This document shows, one piece after another, positions 1 to 9,900 of a stretch of DNA of 57,083 nt. Numbering within the stretch: position 1 is the first letter of the stretch; the number at the start of each line of letters is the position of its first letter. The stretch covers positions 1 through 57,083 of the forward strand of contig JAGRLT010000158.1 of assembly GCA_020441665.1 (NCBI GenBank). Reading direction: 5' to 3'. The translations under genes were made by a program, and so were the position numbers. The notes under the pieces were generated by a model. That model had not been told where the DNA came from, did no database searches, and saw only the letters and a list, made by a program, of their open reading frames with translations. Source of the stretch: Nitratireductor sp. (GTDB lineage Bacteria; Pseudomonadota; Alphaproteobacteria; Rhizobiales; Rhizobiaceae).

Positions 1-2
1 CG

Positions 3-1355
3 ATCCTCGACCGCTACAACGAGTTGATGATGAACTATTCCGACGAGACGGCGGAAGAGGGCGCGAAGCTTCAGGACATCATCGACGCGCAGAATTTGTG
101 GGATCTCGAATCCCAGGTAGAGATGGCGATGGATGCCCTGCGCTGCCCGCCCGGCGAGTGGAGCGTCGACAAATTGTCGGGCGGTGAAATCCGCCGGGTG
201 GCGCTCTGCCGCCTGCTGCTGTCACAGCCCGACCTGCTGCTGCTCGACGAACCGACCAACCATCTCGATGCGGAGACGATCGCCTGGCTCGAAAAGCATT
301 TGCGGGAGTATCCGGGCTCCGTCCTGATGATCACCCACGACCGCTACTTCCTCGACAATGTGACCGGCTGGATCCTCGAACTCGACCGGGGCCGCGGCAT
401 TCCCTATGAGGGCAATTACACCGCTTATCTCGAAGCCAAGAGGAAGCGCATGGAGCAGGAGGGCCGCGAGGAGGCGGCCCGCCAGAAGGCGATCGCCCGC
501 GAGGCCGAGTGGATTTCCTCTTCCCCCAAGGCGCGCCAGACCAAATCCAAGGCGCGCATCAAGGCCTATGACGAACTGGTCAAGGCGGCGGCCGACCGGC
601 GGCCGGGCGACGCGCAGATCGTCATCCCGGTCGGCGAGCGGCTCGGCAATACGGTGATCGATGCCGAGGGGCTGACCAAGGGCTATGACGAGAAACTGCT
701 GATCGACGGCCTCGATTTCAAGCTGCCGCCGGGCGGCATTGTCGGCGTCATCGGGCCGAACGGCGCGGGCAAGTCGACGCTGTTCCGCATGATCACCGGC
801 CAGGAGGCGCCCGATGGCGGCGCGATCACCGTCGGCGAGACGGTGAAGCTTTCCTATGTCGACCAGAGCCGCGATGCGCTTAACGCCGGCAAGACGGTCT
901 GGGAAGAGATTTCTGGCGGCGCCGATGTCATCAAGCTCGGCAGGCATGAGGTCAATTCGCGCGCCTATTGCTCGTCGTTCAACTTCAAGGGCGGCGACCA
1001 GCAGCAGAAGGTCGGCACGCTTTCGGGCGGCCAGCGCAACCGGGTGCACATGGCCAAGCTCCTGAAAGAGGGCGGCAATGTCATCCTGCTCGACGAGCCG
1101 ACCAACGATCTCGATACCGAGACGCTGGCAGCACTCGAAGAGGCGCTTGAGAACTTCGCCGGCTGCGCCGTGGTGATCAGCCACGACCGCATGTTCCTCG
1201 ACCGGCTGGCGACGCATATTCTGGCCTTCGAGGGCGACAGCCATGTGGAATGGTTCGAGGGCAATTTCGAGGATTACGAAGCCGACAAGATCAGAAGGCT
1301 GGGGCCGGATGCGGTCAATCCCAAACGGGTGACGTATAAGCGGCTGACTCGGTGA
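3..1355 (+). CDS. ettA: Energy-dependent translational throttle protein EttA (ABC-F), 5'-truncated
   Basis: The reading frame is already open at the left edge; 450 residues are present, so roughly the first 100 of an approximately 550-residue EttA lie outside. EttA is a cytosolic twin-ATPase of the ABC-F class that binds the ribosomal E site and gates the first elongation steps according to ATP/ADP ratio. Visible here: the signature LSGGE and Walker [13 protein letters not shown] of the first ATPase domain, the charged inter-domain linker ([18 protein letters not shown], then [21 protein letters not shown]), and the second domain complete with [18 protein letters not shown] and [11 protein letters not shown]. 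The C-terminus [15 protein letters not shown] is typical of EttA rather than Uup. Identification is firm; only the N-terminal Walker A is unseen. Confidence 0.95.
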   Translation: MLDRYNELMMNYSDETAEEGAKLQDIIDAQNLWDLESQVEMAMDALRCPPGEWSVDKLSGGEIRRVALCRLLLSQPDLLLLDEPTNHLDAETIAWLEKHLREYPGSVLMITHDRYFLDNVTGWILELDRGRGIPYEGNYTAYLEAKRKRMEQEGREEAARQKAIAREAEWISSSPKARQTKSKARIKAYDELVKAAADRRPGDAQIVIPVGERLGNTVIDAEGLTKGYDEKLLIDGLDFKLPPGGIVGVIGPNGAGKSTLFRMITGQEAPDGGAITVGETVKLSYVDQSRDALNAGKTVWEEISGGADVIKLGRHEVNSRAYCSSFNFKGGDQQQKVGTLSGGQRNRVHMAKLLKEGGNVILLDEPTNDLDTETLAALEEALENFAGCAVVISHDRMFLDRLATHILAFEGDSHVEWFEGNFEDYEADKIRRLGPDAVNPKRVTYKRLTR

Positions 1356-1385
1356 GCAGTTAGCTCACTGGAACATCCCTGCGAA

Positions 1386-1405
1386 TTGCTATACATGTAT
1401 AGCAA
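1386..1405. promoter_or_regulatory. Perfect 20-bp palindrome, likely antitoxin operator
   Basis: TTGCTATACATGTATAGCAA is identical to its reverse complement. It ends one base into the AAGGAGA ribosome-binding site of the downstream ribbon-helix-helix antitoxin gene. Type II antitoxins of this fold usually repress their own promoter, so this is the expected operator. The palindrome is seen; its role is inferred. Confidence 0.7.
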
Positions 1406-1417
1406 GGAGAAATGCCC

Positions 1418-1648
1418 ATGCTTGCCTTGAGACTACCGAAGGACATTGAAGAGCGGCTGGATGCGCTGGCGAAAAAGACCGGGCGCACCAAGAGTACGAT
1501 TGCCCGAGAGGCCATTCTTGAGCATCTCGAAGACATCGAGGACATTGCCGAAGCGGAGGCTCGCCTGCGCGAGGCCGGCGAGACAATTGGCTGGGAGGAG
1601 GTGAGGGTACGTCTCTTTTCCGACGACGGACAACAAGCGGCTGAATGA
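1418..1648 (+). CDS. Ribbon-helix-helix (RelB/CopG-like) antitoxin
   Basis: Small acidic protein of 76 residues. The N-terminus MLALRLPKDIEERLDALAKK followed by TGRTKSTIAREAILEHLEDIED is a classical ribbon-helix-helix DNA-binding fold (one beta strand, two helices). The acidic C-terminal part (EAEARLREAGETIGWEEV) should wrap the toxin. An ATG at 1412 is in frame, but the ribosome-binding site AAGGAGA (1404-1410) would be only 1 nt from it, against 7 nt from the ATG at 1418, so 1418 is preferred. The stop overlaps the start of the next gene (ATGA), so the two are translationally coupled. It should neutralise the adjacent toxin and, with it, repress the operon through the palindrome just upstream. 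Confidence 0.88.
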   Translation: MLALRLPKDIEERLDALAKKTGRTKSTIAREAILEHLEDIEDIAEAEARLREAGETIGWEEVRVRLFSDDGQQAAE

Positions 1649-1914
1649 ACGGCTGGCAACTTCGCTTCGACAAGAAAGCCTTCCGCAGTCTCGAAAAACT
1701 GTCGAAGCCCGACAGACTTCGGGTTCGAAGATTTGTCGATGAGCGATTGCTCTCCATGGATAATCCGCGAGCGCTCGGGAAGCCTTTGACTGGCGGCCTA
1801 TCCGGCTTGTGGCGTTATCGCATCGGCAATATCAGGCTTGTAGCTCAAATCCGGGACGATGAGCTGATTATCCTCGTCCTGAAACTCGGCCATCGCAAGG
1901 AGATCTACCGCTAA
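1645..1914 (+). CDS. RelE/ParE-superfamily toxin
   Basis: 89-residue basic protein starting inside the antitoxin stop codon (ATGA overlap). The core LSGLWRYRIGNIRLVAQIRDDELIILVLKLGHRKEIYR is the RelE hallmark: the WRYRIG strand, a hydrophobic central strand and the terminal GHRKEIYR with conserved Arg and Tyr. RelE members cleave mRNA in the ribosomal A site and ParE members poison gyrase; the GHR-x-x-x-YR ending is closer to the RelE/StbE type, but the target cannot be decided from sequence. Together with the upstream antitoxin it forms a complete type II module. It ends 2 nt before the convergent glycosylase stop. Confidence 0.88.
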   Translation: MNGWQLRFDKKAFRSLEKLSKPDRLRVRRFVDERLLSMDNPRALGKPLTGGLSGLWRYRIGNIRLVAQIRDDELIILVLKLGHRKEIYR

Positions 1915-1916
1915 CC

Positions 1917-2585
1917 TTACCCGATGCTCATTGCCAATACGCGGCTGATGGCCGTCAGGTCGCGGCCGGATTGCTCCATCCAGGTGTTGAAGGCGCCCTG
2001 CACCGCGGCCATCGCCCTTTTCGAGGAGGGCGGCTTGTCGATGACGCCCTCGGCGATCAGGCGGGCGGTCACGTCGCGCGACAGCACGAAACTGTCCTTG
2101 CCCATATGGCGCAGGAAATACTGGCCGGTATTGCCGCCGAGGCGCGAGCCACGGCTCTTCAGGAGGTCGAGCAGGCCGATATAGTCGGTCGAGGGCCACT
2201 CGGCGAAGGCCTTGCCGGCACTGCCGTGCTCGCGGGCAAGGGCTGACAGGAAGACCGCGTTTTCCTGCACAGAGCGCAGTTTCACCCCATTGCGCACGAC
2301 GCGCTTGTCGGCTACGAGCCGGTCGAAATCCTCATCGCTGAGCATCGAGCAGCGGCCGATGTCGAAGCCGTCAAAGGCGGCTTCAAAACCGTCCCACTTG
2401 TTCTCGATCACCTGCCAGTTGAAGCCCGCCTGGAAGATGCGCTTGGTCATGTCGGCAAGCCAGCGATCGTCGGCAATGGCGGCGAGTTCTGCCGGCGTCG
2501 CGGATTTTGGAATTTTCGCCTCCAGCGCTTCGAAGCCGCCATGGCGCCCGGCGGCAATCGCGTAGATTTCCTCAAAATTGCGCAT
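1917..2585 (-). CDS. DNA-3-methyladenine glycosylase I family protein (divergent)
   Basis: 222 residues, start MRNFEEIYAIAAGRHGG preceded by AGGAAG. The segment TKRIFQAGFNWQVIENKWDGFEAAFDGFD aligns with the Tag region containing QQAGLSW of E. coli TagI, and the segments RNGVKLRSVQENAVF and GSRLGGNTGQYFLRHMGKDSFVLSRDV fit the rest of the helix-hairpin-helix glycosylase fold. Tag excises 3-methyladenine from alkylated DNA. Oddities by eye alignment: the N-terminal Cys/His zinc ligands of E. coli Tag are missing, and the position of the base-recognition Glu38 is occupied by a basic residue. This branch is common in Rhizobiales annotations under the same name, but its substrate is less certain than the fold. 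Confidence 0.82.
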   Translation of the reverse strand: MRNFEEIYAIAAGRHGGFEALEAKIPKSATPAELAAIADDRWLADMTKRIFQAGFNWQVIENKWDGFEAAFDGFDIGRCSMLSDEDFDRLVADKRVVRNGVKLRSVQENAVFLSALAREHGSAGKAFAEWPSTDYIGLLDLLKSRGSRLGGNTGQYFLRHMGKDSFVLSRDVTARLIAEGVIDKPPSSKRAMAAVQGAFNTWMEQSGRDLTAISRVLAMSIG

Positions 2586-2851
2586 GCTTCCTGATCCCTG
2601 AAATCGGCACTGGCCGATTGAATCGCACCTTCCCAGGATTTGCAAACCCCAACCGGCACACACGGCGCCATCGGGCCGGGATTTCGCCGGAGCAGGCCGG
2701 ATGGCCGGGCCCGCCGGGCGGTGGAGCGGCTGCAAACCCGCGGTCGGGCCGACAGAACGGTGGATAGCGCCTTCCGGAACGTAACTTTTGCCTGCGACGC
2801 ATTCGCTAACACCCTCGAATCGTTTACAGATTTGCAAGTTACGGGGGTGCC

Positions 2852-5518
2852 ATGCGGCGGAATAGGCCAAACGGTCGCCAAACTATCTGCCCCCTGGTCG
2901 ACGGGAGGGATTCCGGCCGGCGCAACGGGCTGTTGCGCGGGCACAGGTTTTCCGTTGCCCTGTTTTCCTTCCTGGCCGCCTGCTTCGCGTTTTCCGCCCC
3001 CTCCATAGCCCCTGCCGGCGACTTCACCTTCGACTGGGGCGGCAGCCACAACTGGACGGCGAATTCGACCGGCCCGCTCACGGTCACCCTGACCGATCAG
3101 TACGGCTTCAATCTCAATGCGACCATGTCGATCAGCCGCAAGGGCGGCTCGGCGGTTTCCGGCTATCCGGACGACTATCTCTCCAATGGCGGCAATGCGT
3201 TTGGCTCGGAGCGCTCGGTCTGGCTCGTTTGGGATGCCGCCAGCGGTTCGAGCGGCATCGGCGAATCGACCAACACCGCGGTGCTCTCGTTTGCCAGCGG
3301 TGGAAGCCCCTTTGCCGTCGATGCTCTTTCCTTCCGCGTGAGCGATATCGACCCGGTCGACAACAACAGCAGCACCGACCGGTGCGACTTCATCACCGCG
3401 ACGGGCAATAACGGCAATCCGGTGTTGAGCTATGTTTCGGGGACGCCCTCGGCGCGGTCGGTTCGCATCGGGCCGGCGACGGGCTCGGGGAGCACGGGGG
3501 CGCTCGCCGCCAATCAGGCGCAATGTATCTACAATACCGGCTTCACCGGCTCGAATTCGTCGGATGGCGACGATAACGGCTCGGTTCTTCTGACCTATCC
3601 GGCCAATACCACGACGGCGACGATCGCCTATGAGGAATCGATCGAAAACGTCTACGGCACGACCAGCCGGGATGCGGCCGCGCGCGGCGTCGGCGTGTGG
3701 GGGGCTGCGGCGATTACCGTCGACACCGCGATCTCTCTTGCCAAGACCGCCACCACTACCGAGTTCACGGCGGCGGGCGAGGTGATCTCCTATTCCTACA
3801 CGGTGACCAATACCGGTCGGCTGTCGATCAACGCTTCGCAGAACATCGTGATCGATGACGACAAGGTGGGGCAGTTCGTCTGCGCCAGCGGACCGCTGGC
3901 TGTCGGTGCCAGCACTACCTGCAATGCCAGTTACACGACAACGGCATCGGATGTATCCAACGGCTTCGTCACCAATGTCGCGACCGCCGGCGTCGGCATA
4001 ACGGGACAGAGCTTCGCCACCCGGCTGCAATCGGGCAGCGCCACCGCGACGGTGCCCTACGATTCCAGTGCGCCGGGCTTCACCCTGAGCAAGGTTGCCG
4101 ACAAGTCGTCGGTCTCAAGCGTCGGCGAAACCATCACCTACACGATCACCGCGATCAATATCGGCGGGGTCGAGCTTACCGGGGTGGTTCTGGGCGACAC
4201 CCTGCTGCAAGGCGGCAACACGCTGGCGCTGACCACCGGCCCGACGCTCACCTCGGGCGACAGCGACAGCGACGGCAAGCTCGATACCGGCGAAACCTGG
4301 GTCTATACCGCGACCTATGACGTGCCGTCGGGTATGCTCTACGATGGCGGCGACATCGCCAACTATGCGACGTTCTCCACCAATGAGGCCGGATCGAAGA
4401 ACGCTTCGGCCGTCACCAGCACGCCCGGCGCGCCGATCGCCTGCAGCGGTGACAGCTTTGCCGGAGCCAATGCGATCTCCGGATTTTCCGGTTCGACCGT
4501 CTGCAACAATGTCGGCGCCACGGGCGAGAGCGGCGAACCGGCGACCTATGGAACCAACACGCTCAACACGATCTGGTATTCCTGGACCGCGCCGGCCGAC
4601 GGTACGGTCACCTTCGATACATGCAGCATCGCCGATACGAATTTCGACACGACCTTGCAGGCCTTTACCGGCAGCAGCGTCTCGGCCCTGACCACGGTCG
4701 CCAGGAATGACGATCACGGTTCGTGTTCCAGCTATCAGAGCCTGATCAGCTTTGCGGTTACCGCCGGCACGACCTATTCGGTCCAGGTGGACGGCTACGG
4801 CACGGCTACCGGCAATTTCCGGCTGAGCTGGAACCTCGCCGCGCCACAGGCGACGATCACCAAGACGGTCGACCAGTCGAACCTGTCGGCGACCGGCACG
4901 CTCACCTACACCATCATCGTCGACAATACGGGCACGGTGAACCTGACGGCGCCGGTACTCACCGACGCGCTGGACCAGAACGGCTCGGCGCTGACGCTTT
5001 CCGCCGGCCCGACGCTTTCCTCCGGCGATAGCGATAGCGACGGCGTGCTCGATACGACGGAGGTCTGGATCTATTCGGCGACCTATGCCGTTACCCAGGC
5101 CAATCTCGATGACGCCGGCGATCTGGTGAATACGGCAACCTTCGACGCCAGCGAGATCAGCGCGATTTCCGACACGGCGACGACGACGATCACCGCCAGT
5201 CCGGCGCTCTCGGTCACCAAATCGGCGGACGACACGACCGATGTCGGCGCCGGCCAGGTGATCACCTACACCTACGTCATCACCAATACCGGCAATCAGA
5301 CGATCGCCGATATTTCGCTCGCCGACAGCCATTCGGGCAGCGGCACCGCGCCGGCGCCCGATGCCGATGCCGCCAGCCTAACCGACAATGCAACCTCCGG
5401 CGATTCAAGCAATGCCAGCACCGGCGACGGTGTCTGGGACAGCCTCGCACCCGGTGACGTCCTGACCGTCACCGCAACCTACACCGTAACCCAGACAGAC
5501 GTGGATACCCAGCAATGA
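2852..5518 (+). CDS. Exported DUF11-repeat protein A (candidate tip subunit)
   Basis: 888 residues with a long basic n-region and hydrophobic stretch (RFSVALFSFLAACFAFSAPSIAPAG), hence Sec-exported. After a unique N-terminal domain (about 55-285, GDFTFDWGGSHNW..., Ser/Gly/Asn-rich) come Ig-like DUF11/DUF7507 repeats at about 290-403, 409-520, 669-790 and 793-888, interrupted at 527-665 by a pre-peptidase C-terminal-like jelly-roll domain (TIWYSWTAPADGTVTFDT). Two repeats carry an Asp-rich DSDSDGxLD loop that could bind calcium. The last repeat breaks off at TYTVTQTDVDTQQ, before the closing NTATV strand present in the inner repeats. The gene leads a row of three DUF11 genes and a barrel gene. 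Function unknown; a distal adhesive subunit is inferred from domain order. Confidence 0.85.
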   Translation: MRRNRPNGRQTICPLVDGRDSGRRNGLLRGHRFSVALFSFLAACFAFSAPSIAPAGDFTFDWGGSHNWTANSTGPLTVTLTDQYGFNLNATMSISRKGGSAVSGYPDDYLSNGGNAFGSERSVWLVWDAASGSSGIGESTNTAVLSFASGGSPFAVDALSFRVSDIDPVDNNSSTDRCDFITATGNNGNPVLSYVSGTPSARSVRIGPATGSGSTGALAANQAQCIYNTGFTGSNSSDGDDNGSVLLTYPANTTTATIAYEESIENVYGTTSRDAAARGVGVWGAAAITVDTAISLAKTATTTEFTAAGEVISYSYTVTNTGRLSINASQNIVIDDDKVGQFVCASGPLAVGASTTCNASYTTTASDVSNGFVTNVATAGVGITGQSFATRLQSGSATATVPYDSSAPGFTLSKVADKSSVSSVGETITYTITAINIGGVELTGVVLGDTLLQGGNTLALTTGPTLTSGDSDSDGKLDTGETWVYTATYDVPSGMLYDGGDIANYATFSTNEAGSKNASAVTSTPGAPIACSGDSFAGANAISGFSGSTVCNNVGATGESGEPATYGTNTLNTIWYSWTAPADGTVTFDTCSIADTNFDTTLQAFTGSSVSALTTVARNDDHGSCSSYQSLISFAVTAGTTYSVQVDGYGTATGNFRLSWNLAAPQATITKTVDQSNLSATGTLTYTIIVDNTGTVNLTAPVLTDALDQNGSALTLSAGPTLSSGDSDSDGVLDTTEVWIYSATYAVTQANLDDAGDLVNTATFDASEISAISDTATTTITASPALSVTKSADDTTDVGAGQVITYTYVITNTGNQTIADISLADSHSGSGTAPAPDADAASLTDNATSGDSSNASTGDGVWDSLAPGDVLTVTATYTVTQTDVDTQQ

Positions 5519-5871
5519 CCAGACAGTTCAAACCCGGCACATCGAGAACCCATCGGGGCAATGAGCAGCGCCAAGCCATGGCGCGAACAGGCAGCGCCCC
5601 CGGGGAGAACCGCCTCCTGCGCATCGAGGATTTCACCCGCACGATCCGAAGTTTCTGCACCCGCGTGGTCTCTCCGCCGATCGCGCCCCCGGCGGAGCAG
5701 CACCGAAGGTGCTGGCGGCCGAAGCCGGAAAGAGGGCCGCAGGAAATCAGGACAACCGATCGTACGAACCCATCAGGAATCGAGACCATGAAACCGATCC
5801 ACCCACAGAACGAAACGCACCCGCAAACCCAGGTTCAGACCTGTTCCGCCGCAGGCGGCAAGGGGGCTCAA
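5519..5871 (+). other. 353-bp intercistronic segment with two adjacent hairpins
   Basis: It lies between the stop of the first DUF11 gene and the preferred start of the second. It stays open in the downstream frame, but its conceptual translation is Arg/Pro/Thr-rich with no recognisable fold and would precede the signal peptide, so I treat it as untranslated leader. It contains CTCCGCCG/CGGCGGAG (5672-5679 with 5690-5697, 8-bp stem) immediately followed by CAGCACC-GAA-GGTGCTG (5698-5714, 7-bp stem, 3-nt loop). There is no T-tract, so these are not simple terminators; RNA processing or stability elements are possible. Confidence 0.5.
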
Positions 5872-6879
5872 ATGACCGACCAGACCCTTTTCCGTTCGCT
5901 GGCGAGAAACCGCCTGGCGGTTTCGGCCATCGCCATGATGACGGCGGTTGCGGCGGCGCAGCCCGCCTGGGCGGCGATCACCAACACCGTGACCGTCACG
6001 GGTTCGTCACCGGGCAATACCGATGACGTCACCGGCAATGCGACCGAAAATGTCGATGTCGAGGATGCCGCGCCCGACCTCGCCATCACCAAGGTCGCGA
6101 CCTATGGCGCGGGTCCGACCACGGCGGACGGCACCACCGACAATCTCGCCGCCGGAACGGTGATCACCTACACCTACACGGTCACCAACAACGGCAATAT
6201 CGGCATGAACAACGTGTCGTTGTCGGACGATCACGGGGTCGATGCGGACGGTTCGCTTTCCACCATCGCGCTCGGTTCGCTGACGCCCGACGGGTCAGGC
6301 GAGCCGTCGAGCGATGCGGGCGGCGACAATGTCTACGACTATCTGGCGCCGGGTGACGCGGTGACCTGGACGGCGACCTATACGGTTACCGCCCAGGACA
6401 TCTCCGACCAGAGCGCGGATGGCGATGGCGATCTCGAGAACACGGTCACGGTCTCGGCGGGCTACGAAAACAGTTCAGGCTCGGCTGCTACCTACACCAA
6501 CACCGCAACGGGGATCGTCGATCTCGAAGACGCCAATCCGTCGCTGGTTGTCGCCAAGGTCGCCACGGTCGGTGGCTCGCCGGTTGACGGCACCACCGAC
6601 AATGTGGCCGCCGGCACGACGATCACCTACACCTACACCATCACCAACAACGGTAACGTTCCGATCGCCAATGTGACGCTGAACGACGTCTTCAACGGTT
6701 CGGGGACCTTCACCCAGCCGAACCCGGACAGCGCCACGGCGACGCTCACCGACAATTCGGGTGGCGGCTCGTCCGACGTTTCCGGCGACAGCAGCTATGA
6801 CCTGCTGGCGCCGTCCGACGTCCTGACGATCACCACCAGCTATGTCGTGACCCAGTCGGACGTCGACACGTTGCAATAA
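5872..6879 (+). CDS. Exported DUF11-repeat protein B (candidate shaft subunit)
   Basis: 335 residues from the ATG at 5872, which gives a clean signal peptide (SLARNRLAVSAIAMMTAVAAAQPAWA, cleavage before AITN). The frame is open back to an ATG at 5515 that overlaps the previous stop, and an ATG at 5788 is also possible, but both place non-protein-like sequence before the signal. The mature protein starts with an isolated strand AITNTVTVTG, followed by a linker (VDVEDAAPDLAITKVATYG), a complete DUF11 repeat, then a second repeat that stops at SYVVTQSDVDTLQ without its final strand. The inner repeat boundary (LENTVTVSAG ... VDLEDANPSLVVAKVATVG) shows that the N-terminal strand is what the C-terminus lacks. 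Function unknown; a polymerising subunit is my inference. Confidence 0.85.
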   Translation: MTDQTLFRSLARNRLAVSAIAMMTAVAAAQPAWAAITNTVTVTGSSPGNTDDVTGNATENVDVEDAAPDLAITKVATYGAGPTTADGTTDNLAAGTVITYTYTVTNNGNIGMNNVSLSDDHGVDADGSLSTIALGSLTPDGSGEPSSDAGGDNVYDYLAPGDAVTWTATYTVTAQDISDQSADGDGDLENTVTVSAGYENSSGSAATYTNTATGIVDLEDANPSLVVAKVATVGGSPVDGTTDNVAAGTTITYTYTITNNGNVPIANVTLNDVFNGSGTFTQPNPDSATATLTDNSGGGSSDVSGDSSYDLLAPSDVLTITTSYVVTQSDVDTLQ

Positions 6880-6913
6880 GCGCATGCGCTCCTGAACGAA
6901 AGGTAAGGGCGGC

Positions 6914-9900
6914 GTGACGCACCCCTGGCAATGGCAGAGAGGAACGGGCCTGGCCCGCTGGAGACGACGTTCTCCGGCGACGGTCCTGCTCGCCCTCCTG
7001 CTGTCGCTGGCCCAGGTGCAGTTCGCCCTTGCCGCCATTGTCAACACCGTAACGGTAAACGGCACCCATCTCGGCGTGCCGCTTAGCGATACGGCGTCGG
7101 TTGCCGTCGATGTCGCCGACGGCGTGCCGGGCATGACGGTTGTCAAGACCGGCACGCTCAACGACGATGACGGCATTGCCGGCGTCAGCGCCGGCGACAC
7201 GATCGGCTATACGGTGACGGTCGAGAACACCGGCACGACCGTGCTGACCCATGTCGATGTCGATGATCCGCTGGCAGCGCTCAGCCTGACGGGGGGCGAC
7301 GCCAACGCCAATAGCGTGCTCGATCCGGGCGAGGTGTGGACCTATACCGGCAGCTATGTGCTCACCCAGGCCGATATCGACAGCGATGGCGGCGGGGATG
7401 GCGCGATCGAGAACACGGCGACGGTGTCAAGCGACCAGTTGCCCGATCAGGATGCCTCGGCCAGCGTGCCGCTCAACCTCGATCCCGGGCTTGAAGTGAA
7501 GAAGACCGGTGTGCTCAACGACGATGACGGCACGCCCGGCCTCTCGGCCGGCGATACGGTGAGCTATACCGTAACCGTCACCAATACCGGCAATCTGCGG
7601 CTCACCCATGTGATGCCCGACGACCCGCTGGTGGCGCTGACGCTGCAATCGGGTGACGTCAACGGCGACGGCATACTCGATGTCGGTGAGGTCTGGACCT
7701 ATACGGGCAGCGGCATCATCACCCAGGGCGATCTCGATACGCTGGGCGGCGGGGATGGCGATCTCGACAATAGGGTAACGGTGTCGAGCGATCAGCTTGG
7801 CGACGAGACCGCCGACCACGCCCTGCCGCTCGCGCCCGTCTCCTCGTTCGAGGTCAAGAAGACGGCGACCGTGCCGGTTCAGCGGTTCCCGACGATCTTC
7901 GAGTTCGAATACCAGATCACGGTGCGCAATACCGGCGCGGTTACCCAGACCGGTATCCGCATCGAGGACGATATCGCGGCCGCGATCGCGCCCGCCACCC
8001 TGATGGCGCCGCCGGTTCTGATCGCCAGCGGCTTTGCCGGCGCCGGCGGCGCCAATGCCGGCTATGACGGTGTCACCGACACGCAATTGCTGACCGGCGA
8101 CGTGCAACTGGCACCGGGCGGTATCGCGTTGATCACCATTGCCCTGACCATCGATACCGGCGGCAATTCGGTCTCCGGGACCAATACCGCCATCGCGACG
8201 ACCGACCAGATCGCCCTGCCGGTTGCCTCCGACGATCCGAGTCAGACACCGGCCGATCCCAATGACGTCAATCCGACGCCGCTCGACGTTCCCGACAGCG
8301 ATGGCGATGGCGGGCTCGACACGGATGAGGACGATGTTGGCGACAGGGATGGCGACGGGATCGCCAACCGGCTCGACTACGATCCGACCGGCTATTTCTA
8401 TTGCGAGACCGATGGCCGGATCCTTTCCGGCGGCCTCATCACGATCGAGAACCTGACCTCCGGCGGCAGCCAGACCGGTATCGGTTCCAGCAACGGAATT
8501 TCCATCCTGCGCGACGGCAGCGACGGCCGCTACCAGTTCTTCGCGAGCCGCAACGGCACCTACCGGCTCACCTATACGCTGCCGCCCACGGGGGTCGCCA
8601 GCACGGCGCGGCTCTCCTCCGGCTCGATCGACCTGACCAGCCTGCTGCCGGACAATCCCGCCGTCTTCGGTTCCGGCGAGTTCGGCTCGACGGGCTATCT
8701 CGCGGATGCCACCGCGGGCGCCAATCCGTTCTATACCGTGTTCGATATCGAGGCGGGCGATCCGGCGATCTTCAACAACAACATCCCGGTGAAGTTCTGC
8801 GGCGTACCATCGCTTGCGGTCGACAAGAGCGTGGTTTCGGGGCCGACGCTCCAGCCGGACCTGACCTACAACGTCCGCTATCGCATCACGGTCACGGCCG
8901 ATGGCGAGGAGCCGGTCGAGAATGTTCAACTCGCCGATGATCTCAATGCCGTGTTCGGCGCCGGCAATTTCGCCGTCAACCTGGTGACCCTGGAGAGTGC
9001 GCCGGCGGGCTTCGCGCCCGATCCGCTGTTCGACGGGGTGGCCGGGACGGCGGCGCTTGCCGCCGGCAGCACCCTGCAGCCGGGGGAAAGCGTCGTCCTG
9101 CTGATCGACGTCAATGTAAGTGCCGCCAGCGGGGTCTATGAGAATACCGCGACGGCGAGGGGGACCTCGCCGCTCGATGGAAGCGCGATACCGCCGGCAT
9201 TCGACAATGCGACGGTGACCCTGGCCAATCCGGCGGGCGCGGTGACGGTGGAGAAAACCGCTCTGCCCGGCCGGGCGCCGCAGGGCGCGCCCGTCGCATA
9301 CACGATCACGGTGCGCAACAGCGGCGCGTCGGATCTTTCCGATATCGACATCGTCGACCGGATACCGAACGGCATGAGCTATGTGTCCGGCAGCGCGCGG
9401 GTTGACGGCATTCCGAGTGAGCCGGAACAGGAAAGCGGCGCCGGATCGGGGCGGGTGCTGATCTGGCGCGGCCTGTCCGTTGCCTCGGGCGATGCGGTGA
9501 CCGTGACGCTGGTGATGACGATCAACGCCTCGGCGTCGGCGGAGGAATATGTCAACTTCGCCCATGCCGAGGACGGGCCGAGCGGGGCCGTGGTTTCGAA
9601 CACCGCCAAGGCCAAGGTGCTGCTCGAGGTGGAGCCGGTCTTCCAGTGTTCGGATGTCATCGGGCGGGTGTTCGACGACAAGGACCGCGACGGCTATCCC
9701 GATGACGGCGAGCCGGGACTGCCGGGCGTGCGGCTGGCGACGCCGGATGGCGTGCTGATCCTGACCGACCGGTTCGGCCGCTATTCGATCGCCTGCGGCG
9801 CCATTCCCGACCGCGCCATCGGGTCGAACTTCCTGCTCAAGCTCGATGCCGCGACGCTGCCCACCGGCTATCGGGTCACCAGCGAGAACCCGCGCGTGGT

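Noticed and set aside
1412-1417. ATG at 1412 as antitoxin start
   Set aside because: The ribosome-binding site AAGGAGA ends 1 nt before it; the ATG at 1418 has normal 7-nt spacing.
2586-2870. N-terminal extension of the glycosylase (open to 2870 on the minus strand)
   Set aside because: The ATG at 2585 has a good AGGAAG site and begins the conserved domain; the extension is Pro/Gly/Arg-rich and would overlap the DUF11 gene start.
2447-4030. 527-codon open frame on the minus strand
   Set aside because: Antisense to the first DUF11 gene and its leader; low-complexity Arg/Gly/Ala translation.
4252-9700. Tandem DNA repeats in the DUF11 genes
   Set aside because: The repeats are at protein level only; nucleotide sequences have diverged too far to count as a DNA repeat or CRISPR-like array.
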